This document shows, in pieces, positions 8,208 through 16,913 of a stretch of 64,000 nucleotides of DNA; position 1 is the stretch's first letter, and each line of letters opens with the position of its first letter. The notes beneath the pieces are model-generated. The model was given only the letters and a program-made list of their open reading frames with translations. It did no database searches and had not been told where the DNA came from. Both the position numbers and the translations under genes were made by a program. The DNA is from Pseudomonas sp. TTU2014-080ASC (GTDB lineage: Bacteria; Pseudomonadota; Gammaproteobacteria; Pseudomonadales; Pseudomonadaceae): contig NZ_LKKK01000013.1 of NCBI RefSeq assembly GCF_001446935.1, forward strand, positions 1-64,000, given 5' to 3'.

Positions 8208-9230
8208 ATGAGCAATTATCTGGAACTGCGCGTAGCGCAAGTAGTTGAAGAAACAGCGGATGCTTGCTCGCTGGTATTTGATGTGCCGCGCGAGTTGGCT
8301 GAGGCATTCCGTTATCAGCCAGGACAATTCCTGACGTTGCGTGTGCCCTACGGTGATGACTGGTTGCCTCGTTGCTATTCATTGTCGAGTACACCATTCG
8401 TCGATGAGCCGCTGCGGGTGACGATCAAGCGGGTTGCGGATGGGCGTGCTTCCAACTGGCTGTGCGATCAGGTGCAAGCGGGTAGCTGCCTGCAAGTCAT
8501 GCGTCCGGCGGGAGTGTTTGTGCCGAAGGACCTGAATGGCGACTTGCTGCTGTTCGGTGGCGGTAGCGGCGTTACGCCTGTGCTTTCGATCCTGCGATCG
8601 GCGCTGCTCAAAGGTTCAGGCCGTGTGGTGCTGATTTACGCCAACCGTGATGAGTCTTCCGTGATCTTCCGTGATGAACTCAAGGCACTGGCGCAATCCC
8701 ACCCGAGCCGCCTTCAGGTTATCCACTGGCTTGATTCGGTACAGGGCATTCCAAGCGTTGAACAACTCACTGAACTGGCTCGGCCCCATGCAGCGGCTGA
8801 AGCCTTTATCTGTGGCCCAGGGCCCTTTATGGACTCCGCCTTCAGTGCCTTGAAGGCGCTCGGCATGCCGTCACCGCGCATCCACGTTGAGCGCTTTGTT
8901 TCGCTGCCGGGTGAGGGCGAAGAAGCGGTTCCGGTCAGCAGTGAATCAGCCGTCGCGGCTCAGGTCAGCGTCACCCTGGACGGTGAGCACTATGAGTTGG
9001 ACTGCAAGAGTGATGAAACGCTGCTGATGGCCATGGAACGCGCAGGTTTGAATCCGCCGAACGCCTGCCGCGTGGGTGGCTGCGCATCCTGCATGTGCAC
9101 CTTGGATAAAGGCAGTGTCGACCTGTTGATCAACGATGCACTGGATGCAGATGAGCTGGCTGAAGGCTGGATTCTGTGCTGCCAGGCAGTGCCCACCAGC
9201 GACACCCTCCAAATCCGTTTCCCTGAATGA
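8208..9230 (+). CDS. KshB-like oxygenase reductase (FAD, NAD, plant-type [2Fe-2S])
   Basis: 340-residue electron-transfer protein with the order FNR-type FAD domain (RCYSLSS, about 54-60), NAD-binding GGGSGVTPVLS (about 118-128) and a C-terminal plant-type [2Fe-2S] domain with cysteines in NACRVGGCASCMCT and ILCCQ. This arrangement is that of KshB (ketosteroid 9alpha-hydroxylase reductase), HmpX and PaaE-like reductases. ATG 8208 was chosen from similarity of MSNYLELRVAQV to family N-termini. The matching Rieske oxygenase (KshA-like) is not in the window. The stop overlaps the start of the acyl-CoA ligase by 4 bp (ATGA), indicating translational coupling. Confidence 0.88.
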   Translation: MSNYLELRVAQVVEETADACSLVFDVPRELAEAFRYQPGQFLTLRVPYGDDWLPRCYSLSSTPFVDEPLRVTIKRVADGRASNWLCDQVQAGSCLQVMRPAGVFVPKDLNGDLLLFGGGSGVTPVLSILRSALLKGSGRVVLIYANRDESSVIFRDELKALAQSHPSRLQVIHWLDSVQGIPSVEQLTELARPHAAAEAFICGPGPFMDSAFSALKALGMPSPRIHVERFVSLPGEGEEAVPVSSESAVAAQVSVTLDGEHYELDCKSDETLLMAMERAGLNPPNACRVGGCASCMCTLDKGSVDLLINDALDADELAEGWILCCQAVPTSDTLQIRFPE

Positions 9231-10861
9231 TTCGAAATTCGAGCCTAGCGATGATCCAGATTGCAACTACAGCGGAGCAAACCTGCGCTGCGTCACCTGC
9301 AACCATACCGGCCATGCTTTTTGAGGCAGGACGGCTGCATGCAGGTCGGGCGGCTATCGAAGAAGACGGCGTAGCAACTGATTACGCCGATTTACCCGCT
9401 CTGGCCCTGCAAGTGACGCGGGCCCTGATGGCCAGCGGTATTCAGCATGGGGATCGGGTGGCGGTCTGGGCACCCAATTGCCGTGACTGGATCATCGCTG
9501 CGCTGGGTATTCATTGCGCTGGCGCCACATTGGTTCCGATTAACACCCGTATGAAAGGGCCGGAGGCTGCCGATATTTTGGAGCGTAGCGGCACTCGCGT
9601 GTTGTTTGTGCAGGAGCAATTCCTCGGCGTGGATTACCCGGCAATGCTGCAACCGCATCGCCCGTCCAGCCTTGAAAAACAGGTGGTGATCAACAGCACT
9701 AAGGAGCCTGCCGGGCAAGACCAAAGCTGGGATGCGTTTCTCCTGCAAGGAGAAGCGGTGTCTGAAGCCGATGCGCGCCAACGAGCTGATGCGGTAACCA
9801 GCAATGCGATTTGCGATTTGCTGTTTACCTCCGGTACCACAGGTAAGCCGAAGGGCGTGATGAGTGCACACGGGCCGTTGCTACGGGCTTTCCGTGAGTT
9901 TGGCAACATCTTGGGGCTGGTGCCGGGTGACCGCTACCTGATCGTCAATCCGTTCTTCCATGCCTTTGGTTACAAGGCAGGCTTTATGAGTTGCCTGCTG
10001 GCCGGGGTGACGATTCTGCCGCATGCGGTGTTTGATGCCGAGGCCGTTTTCGAGCGGATCGCCCGCGAGCGGGTGACGGTGCTGCCGGGGCCACCTGCGT
10101 TGTATTTGTCGATGCTGGCTCACCCTCGTTTGCGTGAAACAGATCTGTCTTCCTTGCGCGCGGCCTCGACGGGTGCATCGACTATTCCTTCGGTGCTCAT
10201 TGAACGCATGCGTCGAGAGCTGGGCTTTAAGGTGGTCACCACTGCCTATGGCCTGACTGAGTGCGGTGGCTTGGCAACCATTTGTGATCCTGCTGACTCG
10301 GCAGAAATCATTGCATCCACCAGTGGTAAGCCATTGCCGGGAACCGAAGTCAGCATCCGTGGCAGCGACAATCAGCCGCTGGCGCAAGGTGAGGTGGGCG
10401 AAATCTGTCTGCGCGGTTTCCACGTCATGCAGGGGTATTTCGACAACCCCGAGGCGACTGCGCAAACCATCGACAGCGAGGGTTGGTTGCATACCGGCGA
10501 TGTGGGCTGCCTCGATGAGCACGGCAACCTGCGCATTACTGATCGCCTGAAAGACATGTTTATTGTTGGCGGTTTCAACTGCTACCCAGCGGAGATCGAA
10601 GCTGCGCTGCTGGTGCATCCGGGCATTGCCCAAGTTGCAGTCATCGGTGTGCCGGATGAGCGCATGGGCGAGGTGGGCTGTGCCTGCGTTGTGCTGCACA
10701 AGGGGCAACGCCTTGATGAGGCACAGCTGATCAGCTGGAGCCGCGAGCAAATGGCCAACTACAAGGTGCCGCGCTATGTGCGCTTCTTCGAGGCCTTGCC
10801 GCTCAACTCTTCCAACAAAGTCGACAAAATTTCGCTGCGTGAAAAGGTAGCGCTGGCCTGA
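9227..10861 (+). CDS. acyl-CoA synthetase (AMP-forming), FadD3-like
   Basis: Activates a carboxylic acid as its CoA thioester via an acyl-adenylate. 544 residues with the expected ANL-superfamily motifs: LLFTSGTTGKPKGVM, TAYGLTECG, LHTGDVG, ITDRLKDMFIVGGFNCYP and the C-terminal NSSNKVDK lysine region. An ATG at 9227 overlaps the reductase stop codon; ATG 9251 is a possible internal start. In steroid pathways FadD3 activates the propanoate-bearing bicyclic remnant left after A/B-ring removal, which fits this operon; other side-chain acids are equally possible from sequence alone. Confidence 0.88.
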   Translation: MIRNSSLAMIQIATTAEQTCAASPATIPAMLFEAGRLHAGRAAIEEDGVATDYADLPALALQVTRALMASGIQHGDRVAVWAPNCRDWIIAALGIHCAGATLVPINTRMKGPEAADILERSGTRVLFVQEQFLGVDYPAMLQPHRPSSLEKQVVINSTKEPAGQDQSWDAFLLQGEAVSEADARQRADAVTSNAICDLLFTSGTTGKPKGVMSAHGPLLRAFREFGNILGLVPGDRYLIVNPFFHAFGYKAGFMSCLLAGVTILPHAVFDAEAVFERIARERVTVLPGPPALYLSMLAHPRLRETDLSSLRAASTGASTIPSVLIERMRRELGFKVVTTAYGLTECGGLATICDPADSAEIIASTSGKPLPGTEVSIRGSDNQPLAQGEVGEICLRGFHVMQGYFDNPEATAQTIDSEGWLHTGDVGCLDEHGNLRITDRLKDMFIVGGFNCYPAEIEAALLVHPGIAQVAVIGVPDERMGEVGCACVVLHKGQRLDEAQLISWSREQMANYKVPRYVRFFEALPLNSSNKVDKISLREKVALA

Positions 10862-10909
10862 GCCAGACGCCCTTTCGTGTGGTGCTGATGCCCTGGTGAA
10901 GAACGGCCT

Positions 10910-10926
10910 AGTTCAAATGGATGATG
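10910..10926 (+). promoter_or_regulatory. candidate regulon operator, copy 3 (degenerate)
   Basis: AGTTC-AAATG-GATGATG matches the island motif at 10 of 12 fixed bases, lying about 117 bp upstream of the DUF1302 gene start in the 181-bp gap after the acyl-CoA ligase. Confidence 0.38.
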
Positions 10927-11042
10927 TGGTGTTGCAGTCAGGTTTTCAGACTGATCAGCAAGTCGGATCTGCGCTGCATAGACCTCAAATCGTTCGCCGG
11001 AACAAGCGCTCTATTGCACACAACAACAATAAGGAGATAGCG

Positions 11043-12650
11043 ATGAGTTACCACCAAATTAAGTTTGGCTTTGCCCCTGCAGTACTGAGCCTTGCCGTAG
11101 CAATGGCAAGTGGTACTGCTGCTGCCGCCCCCACCATTGATCTGGGGGATAACACCGTTCTGGAATCCAGTCTGACGGTGAACTACACCGCGTCTATGCG
11201 TACTGCCAAACGTGCCAACGAGTACCTGGTAGATTCCAACGTGAACGGCGACGACGGTACCCGCAACTTTGATCGTGGCTCGCTGGTGACCAACCGCGTC
11301 AGCCTGTTCGGCGAGGTGATGCTGCACCATGAAAATATGGGCGCTGTATTGCGTGGCAGTTACTTTTACGATGATGTCTATCATCAGAACAACGACAACG
11401 ACTGGCCGGGAACCGTCAACAAAAGCGGCTCGTACAACAGCTTCCTGAGCGACACCCGCCGCGACAGCGGTGGTAAAGCACGTCTGCTGGATGCCTATGT
11501 GTACGGCAACTTCGATGTATTCGGTGATCAGTATCTGGCGCTTAAGGCTGGCCGCCATCTGGTCGCGTGGGGTGAGAGCTTGTTCTGGGCCAACATCAGC
11601 CAGGGTCAGACGGCAGTCGACGCCACCAAATTCAACGTTCCCGGTACTGAAGCCAAAGACGCTTACCTGCCGGTTGGCCAGGTTTCTGCCAACTGGCAGA
11701 TCAATGATGACCTGACCCTGATGGGCTACTACCAGTACAAGTGGGAAGAGAGTCAGCTCAGCCCTGTGGGCGACTACTTCAGTACCAGTGATATTTTCGG
11801 CACCAGCGCTGAAGTGATGCTGTATTCCCCATACAGCACCGCAGGCATGCGTTATGCCGGTGAAGAAGAGCCTCGCGACAGCGGCCAGTGGGGCGTGGGT
11901 GCTCGTTATCGTCTGACTGAAAGTACCGAAGTTGGCCTGTACCACACCCGTTACCATGAGCGTATTGGTGCGCTGCTGTTCAGCTGGGGCCCTGAGACCG
12001 TTTACTCCAGCTTCGACACCGTGGTCGAAGACGGTACCTACAAGCTGGCCTACTTTGATGATGTCGAGCTGACCGGCGTCAGCTTCAGCTCGAAGCTCGG
12101 GGATTCGGTTCAGTTTGCCGGTGATATCAGCTACCGCGATGGCGCTGCTGTGTACCTGGACAACGGTGCTCCGGCCCGTGGCCAACTGTGGCAGACCAAC
12201 CTTAATGCTATGTACATCATTGGCCCGAGCTGGTTGTCGCATCAGACCACCGTCTTCGGTGAGGTCATGAACCAGTACATTGAGGGTGTTGATTCGGTGA
12301 ACGTAACCGTAGGTGGTTATGACGCTGGCACCTACGACACCTTCCAGCACAAAGGTCAGACCCGTGACTCCACGCTGCTGGGCCTAGGTGCACAGATGGA
12401 TTACCCAGGCGTATTCAGTGGTTGGGATCTGGTCACCAAAATCAGCTGGCAGCAGAACATCGACGGCACTGCCTTGCAAGGTCTGGGACGCGATGAAAAA
12501 CGTCTGACCCTCAGTGGCGACCTTAAGTACTTGGGTAACTTCCAAGTGGGCCTGACCTATGTGGACTTCCTCAGCTCACCGAGCCTGGAACACAGCCGTT
12601 TGATGTCAGACCGTGATTACGTGTCGTTTAACGCCAAGTACACCTTCTGA
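11043..12650 (+). CDS. DUF1302 family outer-membrane protein
   Basis: Predicted exported beta-barrel protein of 535 residues. It starts at ATG 11043 behind AAGGAG; the first ~28 residues are a signal peptide (FAPAVLSLAVAMASGTAAAA, then APTID). The C-terminus ends in NAKYTF, the aromatic end typical of outer-membrane barrels, and the sequence is rich in alternating aromatic/polar strands. DUF1302 proteins are frequently encoded, often with DUF1329 partners, near steroid and other hydrophobic-compound degradation genes and are thought to aid uptake. No DUF1329 gene is adjacent here. Role in substrate passage across the outer membrane is inference. Confidence 0.88.
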   Translation: MSYHQIKFGFAPAVLSLAVAMASGTAAAAPTIDLGDNTVLESSLTVNYTASMRTAKRANEYLVDSNVNGDDGTRNFDRGSLVTNRVSLFGEVMLHHENMGAVLRGSYFYDDVYHQNNDNDWPGTVNKSGSYNSFLSDTRRDSGGKARLLDAYVYGNFDVFGDQYLALKAGRHLVAWGESLFWANISQGQTAVDATKFNVPGTEAKDAYLPVGQVSANWQINDDLTLMGYYQYKWEESQLSPVGDYFSTSDIFGTSAEVMLYSPYSTAGMRYAGEEEPRDSGQWGVGARYRLTESTEVGLYHTRYHERIGALLFSWGPETVYSSFDTVVEDGTYKLAYFDDVELTGVSFSSKLGDSVQFAGDISYRDGAAVYLDNGAPARGQLWQTNLNAMYIIGPSWLSHQTTVFGEVMNQYIEGVDSVNVTVGGYDAGTYDTFQHKGQTRDSTLLGLGAQMDYPGVFSGWDLVTKISWQQNIDGTALQGLGRDEKRLTLSGDLKYLGNFQVGLTYVDFLSSPSLEHSRLMSDRDYVSFNAKYTF

Positions 12651-12694
12651 GTCATCACATGAAACGCCCGGTGTTGCATCCACCGGTAACTCTC

Positions 12695-12730
12695 GGCCTC
12701 ACAGCGTTTGCTGTGGGGCCGATTTGTTTG
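12695..12730 (+). terminator. probable terminator after DUF1302 gene
   Basis: Stem GGCCTCACAGC / GCTGTGGGGCC (11 bp with one G-T pair, loop GTTT) followed by a T-rich stretch, 45 bp after the DUF1302 stop and before the next gene. Confidence 0.65.
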
Positions 12731-12768
12731 TGTCCGTTGCAGCCTGAAAACAATAAAGAGGATTCAGC

Positions 12769-14007
12769 ATGTCTACTTCCGCAGACGTTCATCGCTCAGC
12801 GCTCTTTACCCCGCTCACCATCGGCCCGCTGACATTGCGTAACCGCATTATTAAAGCGGCCACCAACGAAGGCTCATCGCGCGATGGCCTACCGACGAAG
12901 AATCTGGTGCGCATCCACGAAGCTGTGGCCGCGGGCGGCGCTGGTATGACCACGGTGGCTTATTGTGCGGTTAATGAAGATGGACGAACGCTACCCGGCC
13001 AGTTGCTGCTCAATGAAGCGTGTGTGCCGCATTTGCGTGTGCTCACCGAGACCGTTCAGGCGCAAGGTGCGGCTGCCTCTGCGCAAATTACCCATGGAGG
13101 GTGCTTCACCTTCCTGCCACCTCAGCATTCGCGTTTTCCACTTTCATCCAGTGGTGGATTTAACAAGGTCGGCATTCTCAGCGGCATGCTACGAAAGCAG
13201 GCGATGAGTCAGGCCGATATGCGTCAGGTGGCGGATGATTTTGTGCGTGCAGCACGTCTTGCCCGTGAAGCTGGTTTCAATGCAGTGGAGCTGCATATGG
13301 GGCATGGCTATTTGCTCAGCCAGTTTATTTCTCCGCTGTACAACAAGCGGGGTGATGACTATGGCCGTACCCTGGAAAATCGCCTGCGCTTTCCAGCCGA
13401 GGTATTGGGCCGGGTGCTTGATGCGGTGGGCAAAGAGTTGGCCGTGGTGTGCAAGTTCAGCATCACCGAAGGTGTGCGGCGTGGCCACAACGCCGAACAC
13501 GGGGCGCAGATTGCTGCGCGTCTGGAGCGCGAAGGCGCGCACATGTTGGTGCTCAGTGCGGGGATGAATGTGGAGTCGATGCCGACCATGTTCGGTAACA
13601 CGTTCTCCAAAGAAAACCGTGTGGATACCGGTAAACCGCTGGTGACGGCAGCGGTGTTTCTGAAGAGCCTGATGGAACCCAAGGTCGATTTTCGCGAGCT
13701 GTACCTGCTGGAGCATGCGCGCAAGGTACGTCAGGCAGTCGGCCTGCCATTGGCTTATATCGGTGGAGCGAAGAGCCTGGCGGGGCTTGAGCAGGTGCTC
13801 GGTGAGGGCTTTGATGCGGTGGCAATGGGCCGGGTATTAATCGCTGAGCCGGATTACCCCAATAAACTGCAGCAGGGACTCAGCCGGGACTCCATCTGCA
13901 CGGCCTGCAATCGCTGCGTGGTGACAATGTACTCACCGGGCGGCACATCATGCGTCTTGGGTGCACCAGGCGACGCGCAGCTTAATAGCCAATACGCCGC
14001 CGGTTGA
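12769..14007 (+). CDS. OYE-type reductase with 4Fe-4S motif, lacking the FadH/BaiCD C-terminal half
   Basis: Flavin TIM-barrel enzyme of the Old Yellow Enzyme / 2,4-dienoyl-CoA reductase group. The His pair H176-x-x-H179 (ELHMGHGY) sits at the catalytic position. At the C-terminus C377, C380, C383 and C395 form C-x2-C-x2-C-x11-C, close to the C-x2-C-x3-C-x11-C iron-sulfur motif of FadH and the bile-acid enzymes BaiCD/BaiH. Those proteins continue for about 250 more residues with a pyridine-nucleotide/FAD domain; this one stops at 412. It would need another electron donor. It likely reduces or isomerises an enone or dienoyl-type intermediate; the exact reaction is unknown. Confidence 0.82.
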   Translation: MSTSADVHRSALFTPLTIGPLTLRNRIIKAATNEGSSRDGLPTKNLVRIHEAVAAGGAGMTTVAYCAVNEDGRTLPGQLLLNEACVPHLRVLTETVQAQGAAASAQITHGGCFTFLPPQHSRFPLSSSGGFNKVGILSGMLRKQAMSQADMRQVADDFVRAARLAREAGFNAVELHMGHGYLLSQFISPLYNKRGDDYGRTLENRLRFPAEVLGRVLDAVGKELAVVCKFSITEGVRRGHNAEHGAQIAARLEREGAHMLVLSAGMNVESMPTMFGNTFSKENRVDTGKPLVTAAVFLKSLMEPKVDFRELYLLEHARKVRQAVGLPLAYIGGAKSLAGLEQVLGEGFDAVAMGRVLIAEPDYPNKLQQGLSRDSICTACNRCVVTMYSPGGTSCVLGAPGDAQLNSQYAAG

Positions 14008-14013
14008 TCTGAT

Positions 14014-14796
14014 CTAGCGCCCCTCAAAGTCTGCGGGGCGCTTTTGCAAAAAGGCCTGCATGCCTTCTTTTTGATCGCGCGAGGCAAACAGCAACGCATT
14101 GGCCTTTCGTTCTAATGCCAGCGCTGTCTCCAGCGAGGCATCTACGCCCGCCAGAATCACCTCCTTAATTTGCTCCGCAGCCAGGGGCGCGAGGGCGGCA
14201 ATCTGGGTGGCCAGCTCCAGCGCTTTAGCTAGCACCTGTTCATCCTCCACCAGATCGCTGATCAACCCGGCTACCCATGCTTCATGGGCGCTGATGGCTT
14301 CCCCGGTAAGCGCCATACGCATGGCCTTAGCCTTACCCACAGCCCGTACCAAACGCTGAGTTCCGCCAATGCCCGGCATGATGCCGATGCGAATCTCTGG
14401 CTGGCTAAAGCGTGCGCTGTGCCCGGCAACAATAATGTCGGCATGCATGGCCAGTTCGCAGCCGCCGCCATAGGCGTAGCCGCATACCGCTGCAATCACA
14501 GGTTTAGGACAGTGCTGAATCGGCGCCCATAAGCGTTCAGTGTGGCGTAGATGGATATCAATGGCGCCCACATCGGCCATGCTGTTGATATCCCCTCCGG
14601 CGGCAAACACCTTATTGCCACCTGTCAGCACAATGCAGCGCACCGTCGGGTCTTCACTCAGTCGCGCAAATTGCTTCGCCAGCTGGCTTTGCAGCTCAGG
14701 GCTCAGGGCGTTATTCACGTGCGGGCGGTTCAGGCGCAGCAACGCCACGCCTGAGGCAGGCTGTTCAACAAGGAGGATGGCGTGCTCAGTAGTCAT
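14014..14796 (-). CDS. enoyl-CoA hydratase/isomerase family protein
   Basis: Crotonase-fold enzyme, 260 residues from ATG 14796. The oxyanion-hole segment AAGGDINSMA and both glutamates of true hydratases are present (GGGCELAMHAD and FSQPEIRIG, followed by GIGGTQRL). An upstream ATG at 14853 would give 279 residues but would place the start codon within a candidate operator, so 14796 is preferred. It converges on the OYE-type gene (6-bp gap) and is divergent from the SDR at 14925. It probably acts in beta-oxidation of the CoA ester formed by the island ligase; a ring-opening crotonase role as in EchA20 is possible but not shown. Confidence 0.88.
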   Translation of the reverse strand: MTTEHAILLVEQPASGVALLRLNRPHVNNALSPELQSQLAKQFARLSEDPTVRCIVLTGGNKVFAAGGDINSMADVGAIDIHLRHTERLWAPIQHCPKPVIAAVCGYAYGGGCELAMHADIIVAGHSARFSQPEIRIGIMPGIGGTQRLVRAVGKAKAMRMALTGEAISAHEAWVAGLISDLVEDEQVLAKALELATQIAALAPLAAEQIKEVILAGVDASLETALALERKANALLFASRDQKEGMQAFLQKRPADFEGR

Positions 14797-14850
14797 GCGG
14801 ATGCACTCACTAATTGGAGTCACGATATTCCAGTTGCGCTGCTGCGCACT

Positions 14851-14867
14851 CATCGTCCATTTAGACG
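14851..14867 (-). promoter_or_regulatory. candidate regulon operator, copy 4
   Basis: The minus strand reads CGTCT-AAATG-GACGATG, matching 10 of 12 fixed bases with a perfect right half. It lies between the divergent enoyl-CoA hydratase (start 14796) and SDR (start 14925) genes. Confidence 0.42.
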
Positions 14868-14924
14868 TAGAGCGCTCATACCCCAGTGCCTAGAGTGCAG
14901 TAAAACGTGATACAGGAGTCGCTA

Positions 14925-15701
14925 ATGGACATCCAAGCTGGTCTGAATTATCAGGGCAAAGTGGTGTTGATCACCGGCGGGGCAAAAGGTGTTGGCGCTG
15001 GTATTGCCCGTAGCTTTCTTAAGGTCGGTGCCCAAGTCATTGTGTGTGGGCGTAATCAGCCTGATGACTTGCCCTCGGTGGATGGTAAGCAGGCTGTTTT
15101 TCTCACGGCAGATGTTAAAGACCTCGAGTCTCTGGGCCAGATGTTCAGCCGCATTAAAGAGGACTTCGGTCGTCTCGATGCGGTGATCAACAATGCCGGT
15201 GGCAGCCCGTCCGCCGAGGCCGCTACAGCATCGCCCCGTTACAGCGAAAGCATTATCCGCCTTAATCTTATTGCACCGCTCAACGTCGCCCAAATGGCTA
15301 ACAGCATCATGCAGGAGCAAGAGCAGGGCGGGGTGATCGTCTTTATCGGCAGTATCAGTGCGTTGCGACCTTCGCCACTGACAGCGGCCTATGGCGCGGC
15401 TAAAGCAGGCATCTTGTCGCTGGCCACTTCGTTGGCCGTTGAGTGGGCACCCAAAGTGCGCGTGGTCACGGTTAGCCCCGGCTTGGTTAGAACGGAGCAG
15501 TCTCACCAACACTACGGTGATGAAGACGGTATTGCGGCGGTCAGTGCGACCATCCCGGCAGGCCGTTTGGCTGACCCAGAAGATATTGGCGCTGCCTGTG
15601 TGTACATCGCCTCGCCATTGGCCAGTTATGCCAGTGGCTGCAACCTACTGCTACATGGTGGTGGTGAAGCACCCGCGTTTCTCGCTGCCTCTAACGCATA
15701 A
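14925..15701 (+). CDS. short-chain dehydrogenase/reductase
   Basis: Classical SDR of 258 residues with NAD(P)-binding TGGAKGVG (about 18-25), NNAG, catalytic Ser in FIGSISA and Y-x3-K (YGAAK). ATG 14925 follows CAGGAG; a GTG 18 bp upstream is in frame but less likely. It has its own terminator downstream and a candidate operator upstream, so it appears to be a monocistronic member of the catabolic regulon. Probably an alcohol/ketone oxidoreductase acting on a ring hydroxyl or a hydroxyacyl-CoA; the substrate is not identifiable. Confidence 0.87.
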   Translation: MDIQAGLNYQGKVVLITGGAKGVGAGIARSFLKVGAQVIVCGRNQPDDLPSVDGKQAVFLTADVKDLESLGQMFSRIKEDFGRLDAVINNAGGSPSAEAATASPRYSESIIRLNLIAPLNVAQMANSIMQEQEQGGVIVFIGSISALRPSPLTAAYGAAKAGILSLATSLAVEWAPKVRVVTVSPGLVRTEQSHQHYGDEDGIAAVSATIPAGRLADPEDIGAACVYIASPLASYASGCNLLLHGGGEAPAFLAASNA

Positions 15702-15717
15702 GAGTTGCCCAAGTTTT

Positions 15718-15754
15718 CACCCTGAGTCCTTCCCGAGCTCAGGGTGTTTTTTTA
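15718..15754 (+). terminator. intrinsic terminator after SDR
   Basis: Stem CACCCTGAG / CTCAGGGTG followed directly by seven T residues, 17 bp after the stop codon of the SDR. Confidence 0.88.
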
Positions 15755-15816
15755 TCTGCTTTAAGGAGTCTTTGATTAGGTTTAGGGCGCACCTGAGGCA
15801 CCCTAAGCTTTGTCCA

Positions 15817-16650
15817 TCAGCCGTTCTGGAGGAAGTCCAGGCAGGTGCGGTTGAACAGATCACGGTGCTCGACCTGGACCCAGTGACCGCAACGGTTAAG
15901 GATCAGGGCGCGGGCATTGCTGGCTCCATCAATGATGCGCTGCGCACCGCCGACTGGGTTGAAGTTGTCGTTGCTGCCCCAGAAGGTCAGGATCGGGCAG
16001 CGAATTTCACCCAGGCGTGACTCCATGTTGGGGATCATCATGGTGCTGAACAGGTTCTTCGGTTGCAGCTGTGCGACTGCGACGCGTTCGGCCAGTAGCT
16101 CTTCCGGCAGGATCGACGGGTCGAACAACTGCAGGCTCATCATGCTGCGCATTTCTTCCATGCCAATCGGGCCCGCACCAAACAGCGACACCATGCGCAA
16201 GATGCCCGACATTTTGAAGTAGGTTTCGCGCTCCTCCACGCCGCCTGGTGCCAACAGAATCAGTTTTTCTGCCAGTTCTGGATTGGCCAGCGTCAGGCCC
16301 AGGGCAATCGCGCCCCCCAGCGAGTTGCCGATAAGGGTGCAGCGGCTGATCCCGACAGCCTGGGTGAAGGCTTGCAAGGTGCTGACAAAGAAATCCAGGT
16401 CGTACATGCCGTCATCCGGCTTGTCAGAGCGGCCGAAGCCCGGCAGGTCGAGCACGATATTGCGGTAGCCGGCCGCAGTGAATAGCGGGTAGTTACCTTT
16501 GAAGTTGCTAAAGCCGCTGGCCCCTGGGCCGCTGCCGTGCATCCACAGCAGTACCGGGCCTTGGCCTTCGTCTAGGTAGTGCAGGCGCAGGCCGCTGGGC
16601 AGGGTGACATAGTGGCCGACGGGCAGTGGCAGATCAGATTGCTGGCTCAT
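15817..16650 (-). CDS. meta-cleavage product hydrolase (alpha/beta hydrolase, HsaD/BphD-like)
   Basis: Hydrolyses the C-C bond of a ring-cleavage product to a 2-hydroxydienoate and a carboxylic acid. 277 residues from ATG 16648-16650. All hallmarks of MCP hydrolases are visible: oxyanion-hole HGSGPGASGFSNF (about 40-52), nucleophile elbow GNSLGG (Ser about 114), an acid in WGSNDNFNP and the catalytic His in NRCGHWVQVE. Its product would feed the hydratase at 1373-2164. The extradiol dioxygenase that must act just before it is missing from the window. It is transcribed divergently from the SDR pair at 16914. Confidence 0.92.
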   Translation of the reverse strand: MSQQSDLPLPVGHYVTLPSGLRLHYLDEGQGPVLLWMHGSGPGASGFSNFKGNYPLFTAAGYRNIVLDLPGFGRSDKPDDGMYDLDFFVSTLQAFTQAVGISRCTLIGNSLGGAIALGLTLANPELAEKLILLAPGGVEERETYFKMSGILRMVSLFGAGPIGMEEMRSMMSLQLFDPSILPEELLAERVAVAQLQPKNLFSTMMIPNMESRLGEIRCPILTFWGSNDNFNPVGGAQRIIDGASNARALILNRCGHWVQVEHRDLFNRTCLDFLQNG

Positions 16651-16769
16651 GGTTCTGTTTCCAATCAGATGGTGATCACCCGTGCGAAGGCTGTGCAGCC
16701 TCAGCCGGTATGGAGACGGCTCACAGGCCGTGACTTGCGCACGATGGTCGGTTGTCGTGAAGGCTCGGG

Positions 16770-16786
16770 CATCGTCCATTCAGACC
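16770..16786 (-). promoter_or_regulatory. candidate regulon operator, copy 5
   Basis: The minus strand reads GGTCT-GAATG-GACGATG, 10 of 12 fixed bases with a perfect right half. It lies 120 bp upstream of the hydrolase start in the divergent hydrolase/SDR gap. Confidence 0.42.
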
Positions 16787-16809
16787 ACGCTCACTAGGCC
16801 GCTTGCTTT

Positions 16810-16826
16810 AGTCCCATCGGACGATG
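16810..16826 (+). promoter_or_regulatory. candidate regulon operator, copy 6
   Basis: AGTCC-CATCG-GACGATG, exact at all 12 fixed bases, with a strong GTCC-N4-GGAC inner dyad. It lies 88 bp upstream of the SDR start at 16914 and only 24 bp from copy 5, in the opposite orientation, repeating the two-site layout of the 3.2-3.5 kb divergent promoter. Confidence 0.5.
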
Positions 16827-16913
16827 TGAATCAGCGCCACCGGCTCAATGATGAAAGCCGAAACAGTCGTGCAACGGCGCGGCACATCATTTACAGCCGG
16901 CAGGAGAATCGGC

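Noticed and set aside
10938..12350. Long open frame (about 470 codons) on the strand opposite the DUF1302 gene
   Set aside because: Antisense to a clear signal-peptide-bearing beta-barrel gene; composition is a GC-rich codon shadow with no family resemblance.
14797..14853. Longer enoyl-CoA hydratase starting at 14853
   Set aside because: It would place the start within a candidate operator, and the family length fits the 14796 start.
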